Of a stretch of 64,000 nt of DNA, positions 42,811 through 51,609 are shown piece after piece. Numbering within the stretch: position 1 is the stretch's first letter; every line of letters starts with the position of its first letter. The notes below the pieces were generated by a model. The model saw nothing but the letters and a program-made list of their open reading frames with translations, did not search any database and was not told where the DNA came from. Origin of the DNA: Orbaceae bacterium ESL0721 (GTDB lineage: Bacteria > Pseudomonadota > Gammaproteobacteria > Enterobacterales > Orbaceae). The DNA is taken from the NCBI GenBank assembly GCA_029433365.1, contig JAQTHZ010000001.1, positions 868,001 to 932,000 on the forward strand. Reading direction: 5' to 3'. The translations under genes were made by a program, and so were the position numbers.

Positions 42811-43762
42811 AGAGTCCCCACTCAATTTGATTAATAAAACGTTGCTGTTCAACCCAAGCTTTTTCAGCTTCTGCAAGCGTACACGGAATAAAATGGATCG
42901 ATTCACCTAGCGGTATTTGCGCTAAACGGTAGAGATCTGCTGCAATAATTGTGCCAATCCGTGGGTAACCGCCGGTTGTCTGGGCATCTGATAATAGGAT
43001 GATCGGTTGACCATTATGTGGCACCTGAATCACACCGGCTAATACACCATGTGATAGCAGCTCACTATCACAAGTACGTTTTAGCTCTCCACCATTAAGG
43101 CGAAATCCCATACGGTTACTATTGGGTGATATCTGCCAACTGTTGCGCCAAAAAACGGTTTGTGACTGCTGACTAAATTGATCCATCTCTGGACCCGCTA
43201 ACACCCGAAATCGATTATCGAAAGGTAACTGCTTAACACCAACGCTTTTATTAAAAGTATTAAAATTATTAAAATGATGATTTTCGGTAACGCTAACCGC
43301 CTTACCAATTGGCAACGTATCGCCATTTTGTAAGACTCTACCCTCAAATCCACCAAACTTTGCCATCAGATCAGTACTGCGGGAACCCAAAATAACCGGC
43401 ACATCAATGCCACCACTGATGGCGAGATAAGAGCGCATACCGCGTAGTGGTTGTTGCAAAATCAGCTGCTGACCTTTACGGACAAAATAGCGCCAGCCAC
43501 TCCACAAAGGCTTATCATCTAAAGTTGCATTGCAATCAGCACCAGTTAACGCGATCCAACAATCTTGCTCGAATTGCGCGCTAAATTGCCCTAACGTGAT
43601 CTCAAGACCTGCATAACTACGCGGATTACCCACTAAGAGATTAGCAATATGTAGTGCCGGTAGATCTAACGCGCCGCTTTGACCAATCCCTAACTTGCGG
43701 TAACCTATTCGACCACTATCTTGCACGGTAGTTAACAATCCCGCTTTAATAACCGTTAACAT
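42794..43762 (-). CDS. pxpC: 5-oxoprolinase subunit C
   Basis: Biotin-dependent-carboxyltransferase-like subunit of 5-oxoprolinase (formerly urea-amidolyase related). It is 322 residues (E. coli 310). [60 protein letters not shown] and [18 protein letters not shown] are diagnostic. About twelve extra residues near position 163-175 ([12 protein letters not shown]) correspond to a 9-bp repeat at 43250-43276. It overlaps pxpB by 7 bp and pxpA by 17 bp. Confidence 0.96.
   Translation of the reverse strand: MLTVIKAGLLTTVQDSGRIGYRKLGIGQSGALDLPALHIANLLVGNPRSYAGLEITLGQFSAQFEQDCWIALTGADCNATLDDKPLWSGWRYFVRKGQQLILQQPLRGMRSYLAISGGIDVPVILGSRSTDLMAKFGGFEGRVLQNGDTLPIGKAVSVTENHHFNNFNTFNKSVGVKQLPFDNRFRVLAGPEMDQFSQQSQTVFWRNSWQISPNSNRMGFRLNGGELKRTCDSELLSHGVLAGVIQVPHNGQPIILLSDAQTTGGYPRIGTIIAADLYRLAQIPLGESIHFIPCTLAEAEKAWVEQQRFINQIEWGLYADRS
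43250..43276. repeat. 9-bp tandem repeat inside pxpC
   Basis: ATTAAAAGT, ATTAAAATT, ATTAAAATG, in frame, encoding the FNNFNTFN stretch that lengthens PxpC relative to its E. coli relative. Confidence 0.75.
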
Positions 43763-44433
43763 ACCCCCTCCTTGTTAGGCACAAAGCGTACCGTATCGCC
43801 CGATTGTAACAGTGTTGGTGATGCCTTAGTCGGATCAAATAGCAGTTGCTCGGTCTGACCAATCAGCTGCCAGCCACCGGGTGTTGACAGTGGATAGATG
43901 CCAGTTTGGCTACCGCCAATGGCAATACTGCCTTGCGGCACAGCGAGACGGGGTTCAGCACGGCGAGGGGTGTTTAAAACAGCTGGCATCTCACCTAAAT
44001 AGGCAAATCCGGGTTGGAATCCGATAAAATAGACGGTATAACGGGTACTGGCATGGCACTCAACCACCTGTTTTTCGCTCATGCCACAGTGCATCGCAAC
44101 AAAAGGGAGATCTGGCCCTGCCTCCTTACCATAGGTAACAGAGATATCAATAAAGCGGGTTTTTACCTCTACTGCTTGGCTACGTTCCCACCGCTTTTTC
44201 AACTTATTAATAATCGGTGCCGCTTGGCGTTGCGGATGAGCCAATAGCACGGTTAAATTATTCATCCCCGGCACAACTTCAACCACCTCATCAAGACCAG
44301 TTAGTTGATCTGCAAGCGCCCAGATGCGCCGCTGTATCTCCAGTGAAATAGGTGGTGAGAACTCAATTACAACAGCCCTTTCACCAAGCAAATAATAGCG
44401 GGGATCAGATAAACTTTTTTTTTCGTTATTCAT
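43756..44433 (-). CDS. pxpB: 5-oxoprolinase subunit B
   Basis: KipI-like (allophanate hydrolase subunit 1) component of 5-oxoprolinase, first gene of the operon. It is 225 residues (E. coli PxpB 218). GERAVVIEF near the start, [27 protein letters not shown] and [12 protein letters not shown] are the family signatures. Shine-Dalgarno AGAGGCGT precedes the ATG. Together PxpA, PxpB and PxpC are the full complex, so the operon is predicted to be functional. Upstream, 107 bp separate it from the ytcJ-like gene. Confidence 0.96.
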   Translation of the reverse strand: MNNEKKSLSDPRYYLLGERAVVIEFSPPISLEIQRRIWALADQLTGLDEVVEVVPGMNNLTVLLAHPQRQAAPIINKLKKRWERSQAVEVKTRFIDISVTYGKEAGPDLPFVAMHCGMSEKQVVECHASTRYTVYFIGFQPGFAYLGEMPAVLNTPRRAEPRLAVPQGSIAIGGSQTGIYPLSTPGGWQLIGQTEQLLFDPTKASPTLLQSGDTVRFVPNKEGVC

Positions 44434-44539
44434 ACGCCTCTACTATTCATTTCATCTATATCAATTCATCTAAAACAGTTTATCTAAAATAATTCATCTA
44501 AATAAATTAAAGCCTTAACGCTAACTAAAATAGCAACAA

Positions 44540-46261
44540 CTAGTTAACCTCGTGTACCACTTTACCCCCAATAACGGTAAGTAATACATTGGTTTGATCC
44601 AATGTTTCGGGATCAACCTCAAACAGATTACGATCCAGCACGATAAAATCGGCAAATTTACCCACCTCTAATGACCCTATCTTGCTTTCAAAGCGTTGAC
44701 TATACGCGGCATCAATGGTCATGGCGCGTAGTGCTTCGATTAAGGTTAAATCACGATCGGTATCAAAACGGGGGTGACGTTTGCCAGCAATATCGCGCCC
44801 ACGGCGGGTAGTCGCCACTTTTAGGGCAAACCACTCATCTAAACCATCAATTGGCCAATCACTACCAAAAGCAACTTTTGCGCCCGCATCAACAAATTTA
44901 GCGATAGGCTCTAAGTTTTGATAACGCTCATCGCCAAGCATCTCCCGCTCAACTTCGGCAATCTCAGGTGTTGGCGCTGCCCACTGGAAGGAGAGGAAAG
45001 GAATCACACCTAGCTTAGCAAAACGTTGATAATCTTTAGTGGCAACTAACTCATTATGGGCAAAACCTGGGCGGATATCTTTATTGGGGAAGGCGCTGCG
45101 CATCTTCTCGACCGCATCAAGCGAGATCGAAACCGCACCCTCGCCAACAGTATGCAGATGTGGATCGAGATCAGCGGCTGCAATCTCAACCATCAACTCA
45201 TCAATTACCTCAGGTGAAAAGTAGAGATCACCAAAGCGCTCAGTCGGTTGCCAATCTGGCTTATCCGCACTACCGCGATTCTCACGATACGGCTCTAAAA
45301 GGCGCGCCGTACGAATTGGTGGCTGTAACACGCCATCAATAAACAGCTTAACCGCATGAACAGCAATCCCCGCTTCAGGTCGCAACTCTGCTTGATTATA
45401 CTTCTTCGCAAACGCAGCAACTTTAGCAACGGCAGCTTTTACTGACTCTGGCGTTGGCGCATCATCTGGCGTAATTTCACGACAACCTAAAATACGGAGA
45501 TTCAACTCACCGCGCTGCTGCAAACGTAAAAAAGTATCAAGTTGCGTCTCGGCTACCCGTGCATCCATCACGGTTGTCACCCCTTGCGCATTCAAAGTTT
45601 TCTGAACCAGCTGCGCAATATAGTCATGCTGCTCATCACTTGGCTGCGGCAGACTGTCTGACGCCCGCATAGCTGGTGCATCTTCTAAAATGCCAGTTAG
45701 CCGCCCATTTTCATCTCTACCAATTTTGCCATCTTTCGGCTCTGGCGTGCTCTCATCAATCCCAAAAAGGGTTAAAGCGCGACTATTTGCCACTAACGTA
45801 TGGCAATCATTTGAAAATAGAAAGAGCGGTCTTTTAGTTTGCAATCGATCGAGATCATCACGCGTCATATCTGCGCCCTCTGGCAGCATACCTTGGCGGA
45901 GCCATGCGGTTACCCGTAACCAGTCGTTTTCACCTTTAATCGGATCGTTATCAAGGAACTGTTGCAGCTCTGCCAAAATCTGTTCTACGGTCAATGACTG
46001 GTAGTTAAGCGAACAGCCATTTAGTTGATAGCCGCCCCAAAATGGGTGCATATGGGCATCAATAATACTGGGCATCACCATTTTACCTTGTAGATCGATC
46101 TGCTTGGTGGATCCACCTACAAACTCTGCAACTTCCTTACTGCTACCAACCGCAATAATCACGCCATCAGCAATGGCTATCGCCTCAACCAGTCGATTGT
46201 CACTATCAGCAGTATAGATAACCCCATTTTTATAAAGATAATCAGCAACACGTTTGCTCAT
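44540..46261 (-). CDS. YtcJ-like amidohydrolase (amidohydrolase family 3)
   Basis: A 573-residue metal-dependent amidohydrolase. The beta-sandwich N-terminus (LYKNGVIYTADSDNRLVEAI) leads into the metal-binding HMH of SIIDAHMHPFWGGY. HAVKLFIDGVLQ carries the bridging-Lys position, and later HLHTVGEGAVSISLDAV, FAHNE and VAFGSDWPIDGLDE give the remaining metal and catalytic residues. This group includes N-substituted formamide deformylases and LAF3/YtcJ proteins of unknown substrate. No signal peptide. Lying between a permease gene and the 5-oxoproline operon on the same strand, it may release an amide-containing substrate feeding pyroglutamate or glutamate metabolism; that is inference. Confidence 0.85.
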   Translation of the reverse strand: MSKRVADYLYKNGVIYTADSDNRLVEAIAIADGVIIAVGSSKEVAEFVGGSTKQIDLQGKMVMPSIIDAHMHPFWGGYQLNGCSLNYQSLTVEQILAELQQFLDNDPIKGENDWLRVTAWLRQGMLPEGADMTRDDLDRLQTKRPLFLFSNDCHTLVANSRALTLFGIDESTPEPKDGKIGRDENGRLTGILEDAPAMRASDSLPQPSDEQHDYIAQLVQKTLNAQGVTTVMDARVAETQLDTFLRLQQRGELNLRILGCREITPDDAPTPESVKAAVAKVAAFAKKYNQAELRPEAGIAVHAVKLFIDGVLQPPIRTARLLEPYRENRGSADKPDWQPTERFGDLYFSPEVIDELMVEIAAADLDPHLHTVGEGAVSISLDAVEKMRSAFPNKDIRPGFAHNELVATKDYQRFAKLGVIPFLSFQWAAPTPEIAEVEREMLGDERYQNLEPIAKFVDAGAKVAFGSDWPIDGLDEWFALKVATTRRGRDIAGKRHPRFDTDRDLTLIEALRAMTIDAAYSQRFESKIGSLEVGKFADFIVLDRNLFEVDPETLDQTNVLLTVIGGKVVHEVN

Positions 46262-46386
46262 AATTCATCACTCTACTCAACGCTCTGTTACGCTTTTTTA
46301 GCGCAACAGCACTTATTTGTTAAACACAATACAATCTTTAATAAAGATTGTTTATTAAGGATCTTTATTAAAGATTTAAATTAATT

Positions 46387-46426
46387 GATTTTAATTAACA
46401 GTTTCAATTAACTATTTTAATTAATG
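46387..46426. repeat. 13-14-bp repeat overlapping the permease stop
   Basis: GATTTTAATTAACA, GTTTCAATTAACT, ATTTTAATTAATG; the last unit contains the permease stop codon (complement of 46417-46419). Confidence 0.7.
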
Positions 46427-47796
46427 ATCTCATACAGCTCTTCATCAGAAATGGTCGATGGTTTACGTTTAAAACCATGGATCATAATGAGTAGATAACT
46501 CACACCAATAAATAACCAGATAATCCCGATCTCAAGTGCACTCCGATCAAGGCTTGTCCAGAGCCATACGGTCAATACCACACCAATTGCCGGTAACAGT
46601 AAGCAGGTAAATAAGGTTTTCATATCACGCGCTTTTTGATCAATAATATAGAACTTAATCACCGCCAAATTGACAAAGGTAAAGGCAAAAAGTGCACCAA
46701 AACTGATCATCGATACAATCATCTCTAACGTAATCGCGAGGGCAGTCAGTGAGAAGAGACCAACAAAAAGGATTGAGAGATAAGGGGTGCAGTAACGTTT
46801 ATGCAGACGGGCAAAAATTGATTTTGGTAATGCCCCTTCGCGCCCCATCGCATAGAGAATGCGAACAATACTTGCTTGCGAAGTCATGGCAGAAGCAAAT
46901 ACACCCGTTACATAACCGGCAATAAAAATGGCACTAAAGATGCGACCTGCCGTTAGCGAACCAAAAAAATGTTCCCCCGCACGCCCAACCACAGCAACAC
47001 TTGCCGTATCAGAGTGGTAAACAAAATCTTGCCAATTAGGGTAGATGAGATGGCCAAAATAGGAGACAGTGATAAACATAATCCCCGCGACCAACACAGT
47101 TAAGACGATCGCTCTCGGGACTGTCTTTTTCGCCTCTTTTGTCTCCTCTGCCATAGTTGAAATAGCATCAAAACCCAAAAAGGCTAAACAGAGCACCGCC
47201 GAGCCACTTAAAATACCGCTCATTTGTGATCCGTTAAAGAGAATTGGACGTAAGATCACCTCAGGATCAAACATATCTACTGAGTTAAAACAGAAGAAGA
47301 GGAATAGCCCCAAAAATACGATCTGCAACAGAATAATAATTATATTCATATAGTTAACTAATCGCACACCCAAAATATTGAGCGAAGTCACAACCAAAAT
47401 AGTTGGAATGATAAACCACGCCTCTGCAATATGGGGGAACCAGTCATGCATATATAGCCCAATGGCTAAATAGTTCAACATCGGTAAAAAGAGGTAATCA
47501 AGTAGCTGTGCCCAACCCACTAAAAAACCGACATTACTGCCAAAAGTTTTTTGCACATAAGAGTAAGCAGAACCTGATAGAGGTAATTTTTTCGTCATCT
47601 GACAATAACTGAAAGCGGTGAACAGCATCGTTATTAAGGTGATAACATAGGCGATCGGTAAATGCCCAGCACTTTTAACGGTAACATCACCATAGGTGGT
47701 AAAGATGCCGAGCGGCACCATATAGGCCAAACCAAAAAAAATTAGCGCGGGCGTAGTTAACACCCTTTTCATTCGTAAAGCGTTTTGTTGAGTCAT
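46417..47796 (-). CDS. APC-family amino acid/polyamine permease, PuuP-like
   Basis: A 459-residue inner-membrane transporter with 12 hydrophobic segments. It reads like E. coli PuuP (putrescine importer): FFGLAYMVPLGIFTTYGDV, LPLSGSAYSYVQKTFGSNVG, LGFDAISTMAEETKEAKKTVPRA (quoted in part) and SQASIVRILYAMGREGALP. Family membership is secure; the substrate could be putrescine or another amine or amino acid. I chose ATG 47796 (MTQQNALRMKR); a TTG at 47814 is in frame. It is the most upstream gene of a same-strand series running through ytcJ-like and pxpBCA. Confidence 0.87.
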   Translation of the reverse strand: MTQQNALRMKRVLTTPALIFFGLAYMVPLGIFTTYGDVTVKSAGHLPIAYVITLITMLFTAFSYCQMTKKLPLSGSAYSYVQKTFGSNVGFLVGWAQLLDYLFLPMLNYLAIGLYMHDWFPHIAEAWFIIPTILVVTSLNILGVRLVNYMNIIIILLQIVFLGLFLFFCFNSVDMFDPEVILRPILFNGSQMSGILSGSAVLCLAFLGFDAISTMAEETKEAKKTVPRAIVLTVLVAGIMFITVSYFGHLIYPNWQDFVYHSDTASVAVVGRAGEHFFGSLTAGRIFSAIFIAGYVTGVFASAMTSQASIVRILYAMGREGALPKSIFARLHKRYCTPYLSILFVGLFSLTALAITLEMIVSMISFGALFAFTFVNLAVIKFYIIDQKARDMKTLFTCLLLPAIGVVLTVWLWTSLDRSALEIGIIWLFIGVSYLLIMIHGFKRKPSTISDEELYEIIN

Positions 47797-48430
47797 TTTC
47801 CAAGCCCTTCCCAATAGCTCAAAAAACCATGTTTTACCTGAATAAAAGGTAAAACCGTTATGTTGTGTTAATTATTTATGTCTATTTTCCGTTGGAAGCG
47901 TTCAAAATTGTTTAGTCCGAACCGCTGGGGTAAACATAAGCTGCGTACAATATAGCACTATTTTTAATTAATCAACCTTAAGTTGCCGTTGATTACGCAC
48001 AATCGGCAATAATTGATAAAAAAAGTGCAGAGATAGCACAATTTAATGAAAAATGAACACATTTTTTACAAAATTCACCTGCGCAATTTTTATCTCTATT
48101 TTAATTTTTTAACCGTTATCAACCTGTTCAGGGCAATTACATTTCAGATGGATAAGAGAGATAACTTAATGGGGGATGGAGTAATAAGAGAGATCTTTTA
48201 TTGAAGCGAGGATCATCACCGATAAAAAGCGGCAACCCTATTTTGGGGAATGGTGATAATCTTACTATCTCTAACTTTTTGATTTTTAAATTAATTATTT
48301 TTAAACCTGTTATTTTAAAACCGGTTGTTTTTAAAACAGTTATTTTTAAACTCGTTACTTTATAATAATGAACTATAGGCACCATTCTAGATGCCTAGAT
48401 AGATGCCTATTTTGCTAAGATTGCAAGCTA
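47797..48430. other. Intergenic region permease / yjdM with repeat-derived ORF
   Basis: About 630 bp. Near the permease it is a normal AT-rich promoter region. From 48281 to about 48370 it holds a 15-bp tandem array; an 82-codon minus-strand frame (48137-48385) runs through this array but I do not accept it as a gene. TAGGCATCTA repeats lie near 48390. Confidence 0.6.
48281..48370. repeat. 15-bp tandem repeat, five to six units
   Basis: Units every 15 bp from 48281: GATTTTTAAATTAAT, TATTTTTAAACCTGT, TATTTTAAAACCGGT, TGTTTTTAAAACAGT, TATTTTTAAACTCGT, then a decayed TACTTTATAATAATG. On the minus strand it reads as repeated (T/I)-(G/N)-L-K-I. Confidence 0.88.
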
Positions 48431-48769
48431 TTATCCCTTTTTAACAAAGCAGGCTTTTAGCATAATCGCGCTACCATCAATTTTACAATCAATCTCATGA
48501 TCACCATCGACCAAACGGATATTCTTAGCCTTACTCCCCTTTTTTAACACTTGTGAAGATCCCTTTAATTTCAGATCTTTAATTAAGATAACCGTATCGC
48601 CAGAGACTAATTGATTGCCATTGCAATCTTTAACAATACGTTCATCTTGCTCGGCAACCTCACTATGAGCGGGATCCCACTCATATCCGCAATCGGCACA
48701 AATAATTACCCCTTCATCAGGATAGCTGTTTTCTGATTGGCAAACGGGGCAACATGGTAATTCCTGCAT
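48431..48769 (-). CDS. yjdM: PhnA-family zinc-ribbon protein YjdM
   Basis: A 112-residue protein matching E. coli YjdM/PhnA (111). Zinc-ribbon cysteines: CPVCQSE near the N-terminus and ICADCGYEW about 18 residues on. The C-terminal domain has [22 protein letters not shown] (quoted in part) and [20 protein letters not shown]. Despite the PhnA name it is not phosphonoacetate hydrolase; its role is unsettled. Shine-Dalgarno AGGGAAAAA precedes the ATG. It stands alone between two gene-poor stretches. Confidence 0.93.
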   Translation of the reverse strand: MQELPCCPVCQSENSYPDEGVIICADCGYEWDPAHSEVAEQDERIVKDCNGNQLVSGDTVILIKDLKLKGSSQVLKKGSKAKNIRLVDGDHEIDCKIDGSAIMLKACFVKKG

Positions 48770-49026
48770 ATTTTTTCCCTACTTAGTTTTTTCCTACTTA
48801 TTGGTGAATAGATAAAATTAATTATGAACTCTTGTGATTTCAAACCTGCAATACTATTAAAACAGACATAAAAACAAGAACAAAATAGAGCACAAAATCA
48901 AGCGGCAACATTTTAACCCACTTTGCCAAATAAGCGCGAACCATTTTTAAAAAGTGCCGATTATTTAATCTTTAAGAGAGCATTCTTATAATATAACGCA
49001 GAATTAACATCCAATTTTGGCAAAAA

Positions 49027-49036
49027 TGTTTTAGGG
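49027..49036 (+). repeat. Dispersed TGTTTTAGGG word (candidate uptake sequence)
   Basis: Exact core preceded by AAA and followed by TTTAGG. Confidence 0.75.
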
Positions 49037-49096
49037 TTTAGGTCATTTTAATCAAAATTTTTATTTTCTCTTTTTAAATGATAACTTTAATTTACC

Positions 49097-49106
49097 CCCT
49101 AAAACA
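49097..49106 (-). repeat. Dispersed TGTTTTAGGG word (candidate uptake sequence)
   Basis: Reverse-strand exact core preceded by CAA on the minus strand; inverted relative to the copy at 49027. Confidence 0.75.
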
Positions 49107-49288
49107 TTGTATGAATTAGTGTAGCCCATCCAATATTTTGTTGAAAAATAAAGATCTAAAGTAAAAATACTTTTTTAGGCAGTTAAAATAGGCAGCGTTT
49201 TTATGTTTTTAAAGTTAAGAGGTAAGTTTTTCTGTTGTGGTTAAACTTAGATAGTTTAATTTGAATGGTATTTTTAAAATTTGGAAGT

Positions 49289-49364
49289 TGGCTCCTCCAA
49301 CAGGACTTGAACCTGTGACATACGGATTAACAGTCCGCCGTTCTACCGACTGAACTATGGAGGA
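49289..49364 (-). tRNA. asnT: tRNA-Asn (GTT anticodon)
   Basis: 76 nt including an encoded CCA. The 7-bp acceptor stem TCCTCCA/TGGAGGA, the D-arm AGTTCAGTCGGTAGAAC, the anticodon loop CTGTTAATC and the T-loop GGTTCAAGTCC all fit. It is nearly identical to E. coli tRNA-Asn. No other tRNA is adjacent and no integrase gene or attachment-site duplication was seen beside it. The gene symbol is nominal, since isoacceptor copies cannot be told apart. Confidence 0.97.
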
Positions 49365-49511
49365 ACCGAAATGTAGCGCGATGATATAGATTTAGCAGTT
49401 TCTTGTCAATATAATTTTATGCAATTTCGTTATAAGTGGATCTATTCTAGCCAGTTAATGATTTAATCCTAATAGATCCATCTATATATCTAAAGTAAAT
49501 CTAAAGTAAGT

Positions 49512-50144
49512 CTAAACTAAATAGGGGTTATTTTTGCGTTCGTCGCCAAATGTTGACATTGGTCCATGACCAGGGATAAAAGTGATATCATCCCCTAATG
49601 GTAGTAATTTCTGTTTGATTGAGTGCATAAGATCTTGATAATTACCGCGCGGGAAGTCAGTGCGCCCGATACTATTTTTAAATAGCACATCACCAACAAA
49701 AGCAGTTTTATCAGCTGACGAGATAAAAACGATATGACCTGGGGTATGCCCTGGGCAGTGCAGAACATCAAAGGTGAGGTGACCAAGCTCAATTTTATCG
49801 CCCTCATTTAACCATTTTGTTGGTAGAAACGGTTTTACATAGGGGAAACCAAACTGCATACACTGTTCGGGTAAGCTCTCAAATAGGAACTGATCATTAA
49901 TATCGGAACCGATAATGTCAACTTTATAGTGATCAGCTAACTGCTGTGCCGCGCCGACATGATCTAAATGCCCATGAGTGATTAAGATCTTTTTAACATT
50001 TACACCCAAATCCGCTACGGTTTTTTGGATAACTTCGGCTTCACCACCCGGATCAATTATCGCCGCATCGCCTGTCTCATCACACCAAACAACTGTGCAG
50101 TTCTCTTCAAAGGGGGTAACTGGAATGATCTTAAATTGCAACAT
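49512..50144 (-). CDS. Metallo-beta-lactamase-fold hydrolase, YcbL-like
   Basis: A 210-residue glyoxalase-II-like hydrolase. The metal motif THGHLDHVG (HxHxDH) is near residue 54, HCPGHTPGHIVF near 130, FVGDVLFKNSIGRTDFP near 150 and FIPGHGPMSTFG near 190. Length and spacing match E. coli YcbL (215), a weak type II glyoxalase hydrolysing S-lactoylglutathione; GloB proper is longer. I chose ATG 50144 (MLQFKIIPVTPFEENC) with AGGACT upstream. Its start is 4 bp after the stop of the MdtD-like exporter, so the two are cotranscribed. Confidence 0.9.
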   Translation of the reverse strand: MLQFKIIPVTPFEENCTVVWCDETGDAAIIDPGGEAEVIQKTVADLGVNVKKILITHGHLDHVGAAQQLADHYKVDIIGSDINDQFLFESLPEQCMQFGFPYVKPFLPTKWLNEGDKIELGHLTFDVLHCPGHTPGHIVFISSADKTAFVGDVLFKNSIGRTDFPRGNYQDLMHSIKQKLLPLGDDITFIPGHGPMSTFGDERKNNPYLV

Positions 50145-50148
50145 AGTC

Positions 50149-51546
50149 CTATTTTTTATCCTCATGAGTTGTAAGATTTTTACCATCTTGCTTATGTAAA
50201 GCGGTAAAAACGAGAGTCGAGATGATAGTCTCAATCCCTAAAATAATAAAGGCGGATTGAAACGCTGGAATTGTGGAAGTGTGAACCCCAATTAGACGAA
50301 TCAATACCGAACCAAAAGCGATCCCAAAACTGATTGCTAGTTGCTGATTAACAGTCATTAAACTATTCCCACTACTGGTCTGTTCCCCATGTAGATCCGC
50401 AAGTGTAATACTGTTCATTGCGGTAAATTGTAATGAGTTGACACTACCAATACAGAAGAGCAGTAGCGCGAACAGAATGGTCGATGAGGTTGGACTGATT
50501 TGCGATAACGACATAATAAAAATCCCTGCCGCTATAGTATTGGTAATCAACGTGCGACGATAACCCCATGTACGTAAGATTTTCGGTACAACGGTCTTCA
50601 TTAGCAGTGATCCCATCGCCATTGGTACTAACATAAAGCCGGCAAAAATGGCGGAGTAGCCAAAGGCGACCTGTAGAAATAGCGGAATTAAAAAAGGAAT
50701 TCCAGAGATACCAAGCCGACTAAATAAGTTACCGATAATCCCTAATCGGAAGGTACGAATTTTAAAGAGGGATAGCGGGAAAAGTGGTTCAGCAGCGCGC
50801 GCAGCATACCATCGATAAACAAGTAGAAAGATGATAGCAAGGATGCCCAAAAATATTGAGAGGTTACTATCTTCCCCTTGACTTAAAAATTCAAGGCTTA
50901 AGGTGGCACTAATTAGCGCAATGACGATACAGAAGAAGCCGATCTGGTCAAACTTAAGTCGCTCACCTTTGATATTTGGCATATAACGCCAGCCGATAAT
51001 GACCCCAATAAGACCGATAGGTAGATTAATCAAAAATATCCAGTGCCAGCTTGCCATCTCAACTAGATACCCACCAACAACAGGGCCGACAACCGGTCCA
51101 ACTAATCCGGGAATCGTTGAGGTATTTAGCGCCGCTAAAAAATCGCTCCGCTTAAATGATTTGATGAGTACTAGTCTAGAGACAGGTACCATCATTGAGC
51201 CACCAATAGCCTGTATAACGCGTGAAATATCTAAAAAGAGTAAGGAGTCAGATAGGGCGCAAAGCATTGATCCAAAGGTAAATAGAAAGACTGCCGAGAC
51301 AAAAATATTCCGCGTGCCGAATCGATCAGAGAGGTAACCACTAACAGGGATAAAGAGCGCCAAAGTTAGTGCATAACTGATGACAGCCGATTGCATGTTT
51401 AAAGGTGACTCTTTTAGATCTTTAGCGATTGCCGGCAGTGCAGTATTTAAGATTGATGCATCTAAAGTCTGCATAAAAAAAGCAATTGCTGCTAACCATG
51501 GTAAAAGGCGAATTACAAAAGGTGACAAACTGTTTTCATGATCCAT
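50149..51546 (-). CDS. mdtD: MdtD-like MFS exporter (DHA2 family)
   Basis: A 465-residue proton-driven transporter with about 14 membrane segments. It resembles E. coli MdtD: FFMQTLDASILNTALPAIA, SGYLSDRFGTRNIFVSAV (motif A), LPGLVGP-type segment (here IPGLVGPVVGPVVGG, motif C) and MASWHWIFLINLPIGLIGVI. Substrates are not known; E. coli mdtD lies with mdtABC-baeSR, which are not here. The gene is followed directly by the YcbL-like hydrolase. The assignment is to the family; the symbol is by closest resemblance. Confidence 0.82.
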   Translation of the reverse strand: MDHENSLSPFVIRLLPWLAAIAFFMQTLDASILNTALPAIAKDLKESPLNMQSAVISYALTLALFIPVSGYLSDRFGTRNIFVSAVFLFTFGSMLCALSDSLLFLDISRVIQAIGGSMMVPVSRLVLIKSFKRSDFLAALNTSTIPGLVGPVVGPVVGGYLVEMASWHWIFLINLPIGLIGVIIGWRYMPNIKGERLKFDQIGFFCIVIALISATLSLEFLSQGEDSNLSIFLGILAIIFLLVYRWYAARAAEPLFPLSLFKIRTFRLGIIGNLFSRLGISGIPFLIPLFLQVAFGYSAIFAGFMLVPMAMGSLLMKTVVPKILRTWGYRRTLITNTIAAGIFIMSLSQISPTSSTILFALLLFCIGSVNSLQFTAMNSITLADLHGEQTSSGNSLMTVNQQLAISFGIAFGSVLIRLIGVHTSTIPAFQSAFIILGIETIISTLVFTALHKQDGKNLTTHEDKK

Positions 51547-51569
51547 GATGATTTACCTGATTGTAATAG

Positions 51570-51597
51570 ATGGCTCAATTCTAATTAATTGAGCCAT
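51570..51597. other. Strong inverted repeat between BASS transporter and mdtD
   Basis: ATGGCTCAATT pairs with AATTGAGCCAT over 11 bp around CTAATT. Neither strand continues with a clear T-run, so it may be an attenuating or mRNA-processing hairpin, 13 bp past the transporter stop. Confidence 0.65.
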
Positions 51598-51609
51598 AAA
51601 TAAAAATGG

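Larger units (their letters stand above)
48770..49288. other. Intergenic region yjdM / tRNA-Asn
   Basis: About 520 bp, AT-rich. It contains two exact TGTTTTAGGG words in opposite orientation (49027-49036 and 49097-49106), 60 bp apart. No gene or terminator recognised. Confidence 0.6.

Noticed and set aside
48137-48385. 82-codon minus-strand ORF as a real small gene
   Set aside because: Half of it is the 15-bp tandem array; there is no ribosome site and the rest is low-complexity. Kept only as an observation about repeat-born frames.
49289-49364. tRNA-Asn as an integration site for a genomic island
   Set aside because: No integrase, no duplicated tRNA 3' end and no phage-like genes were seen on either side within the window.
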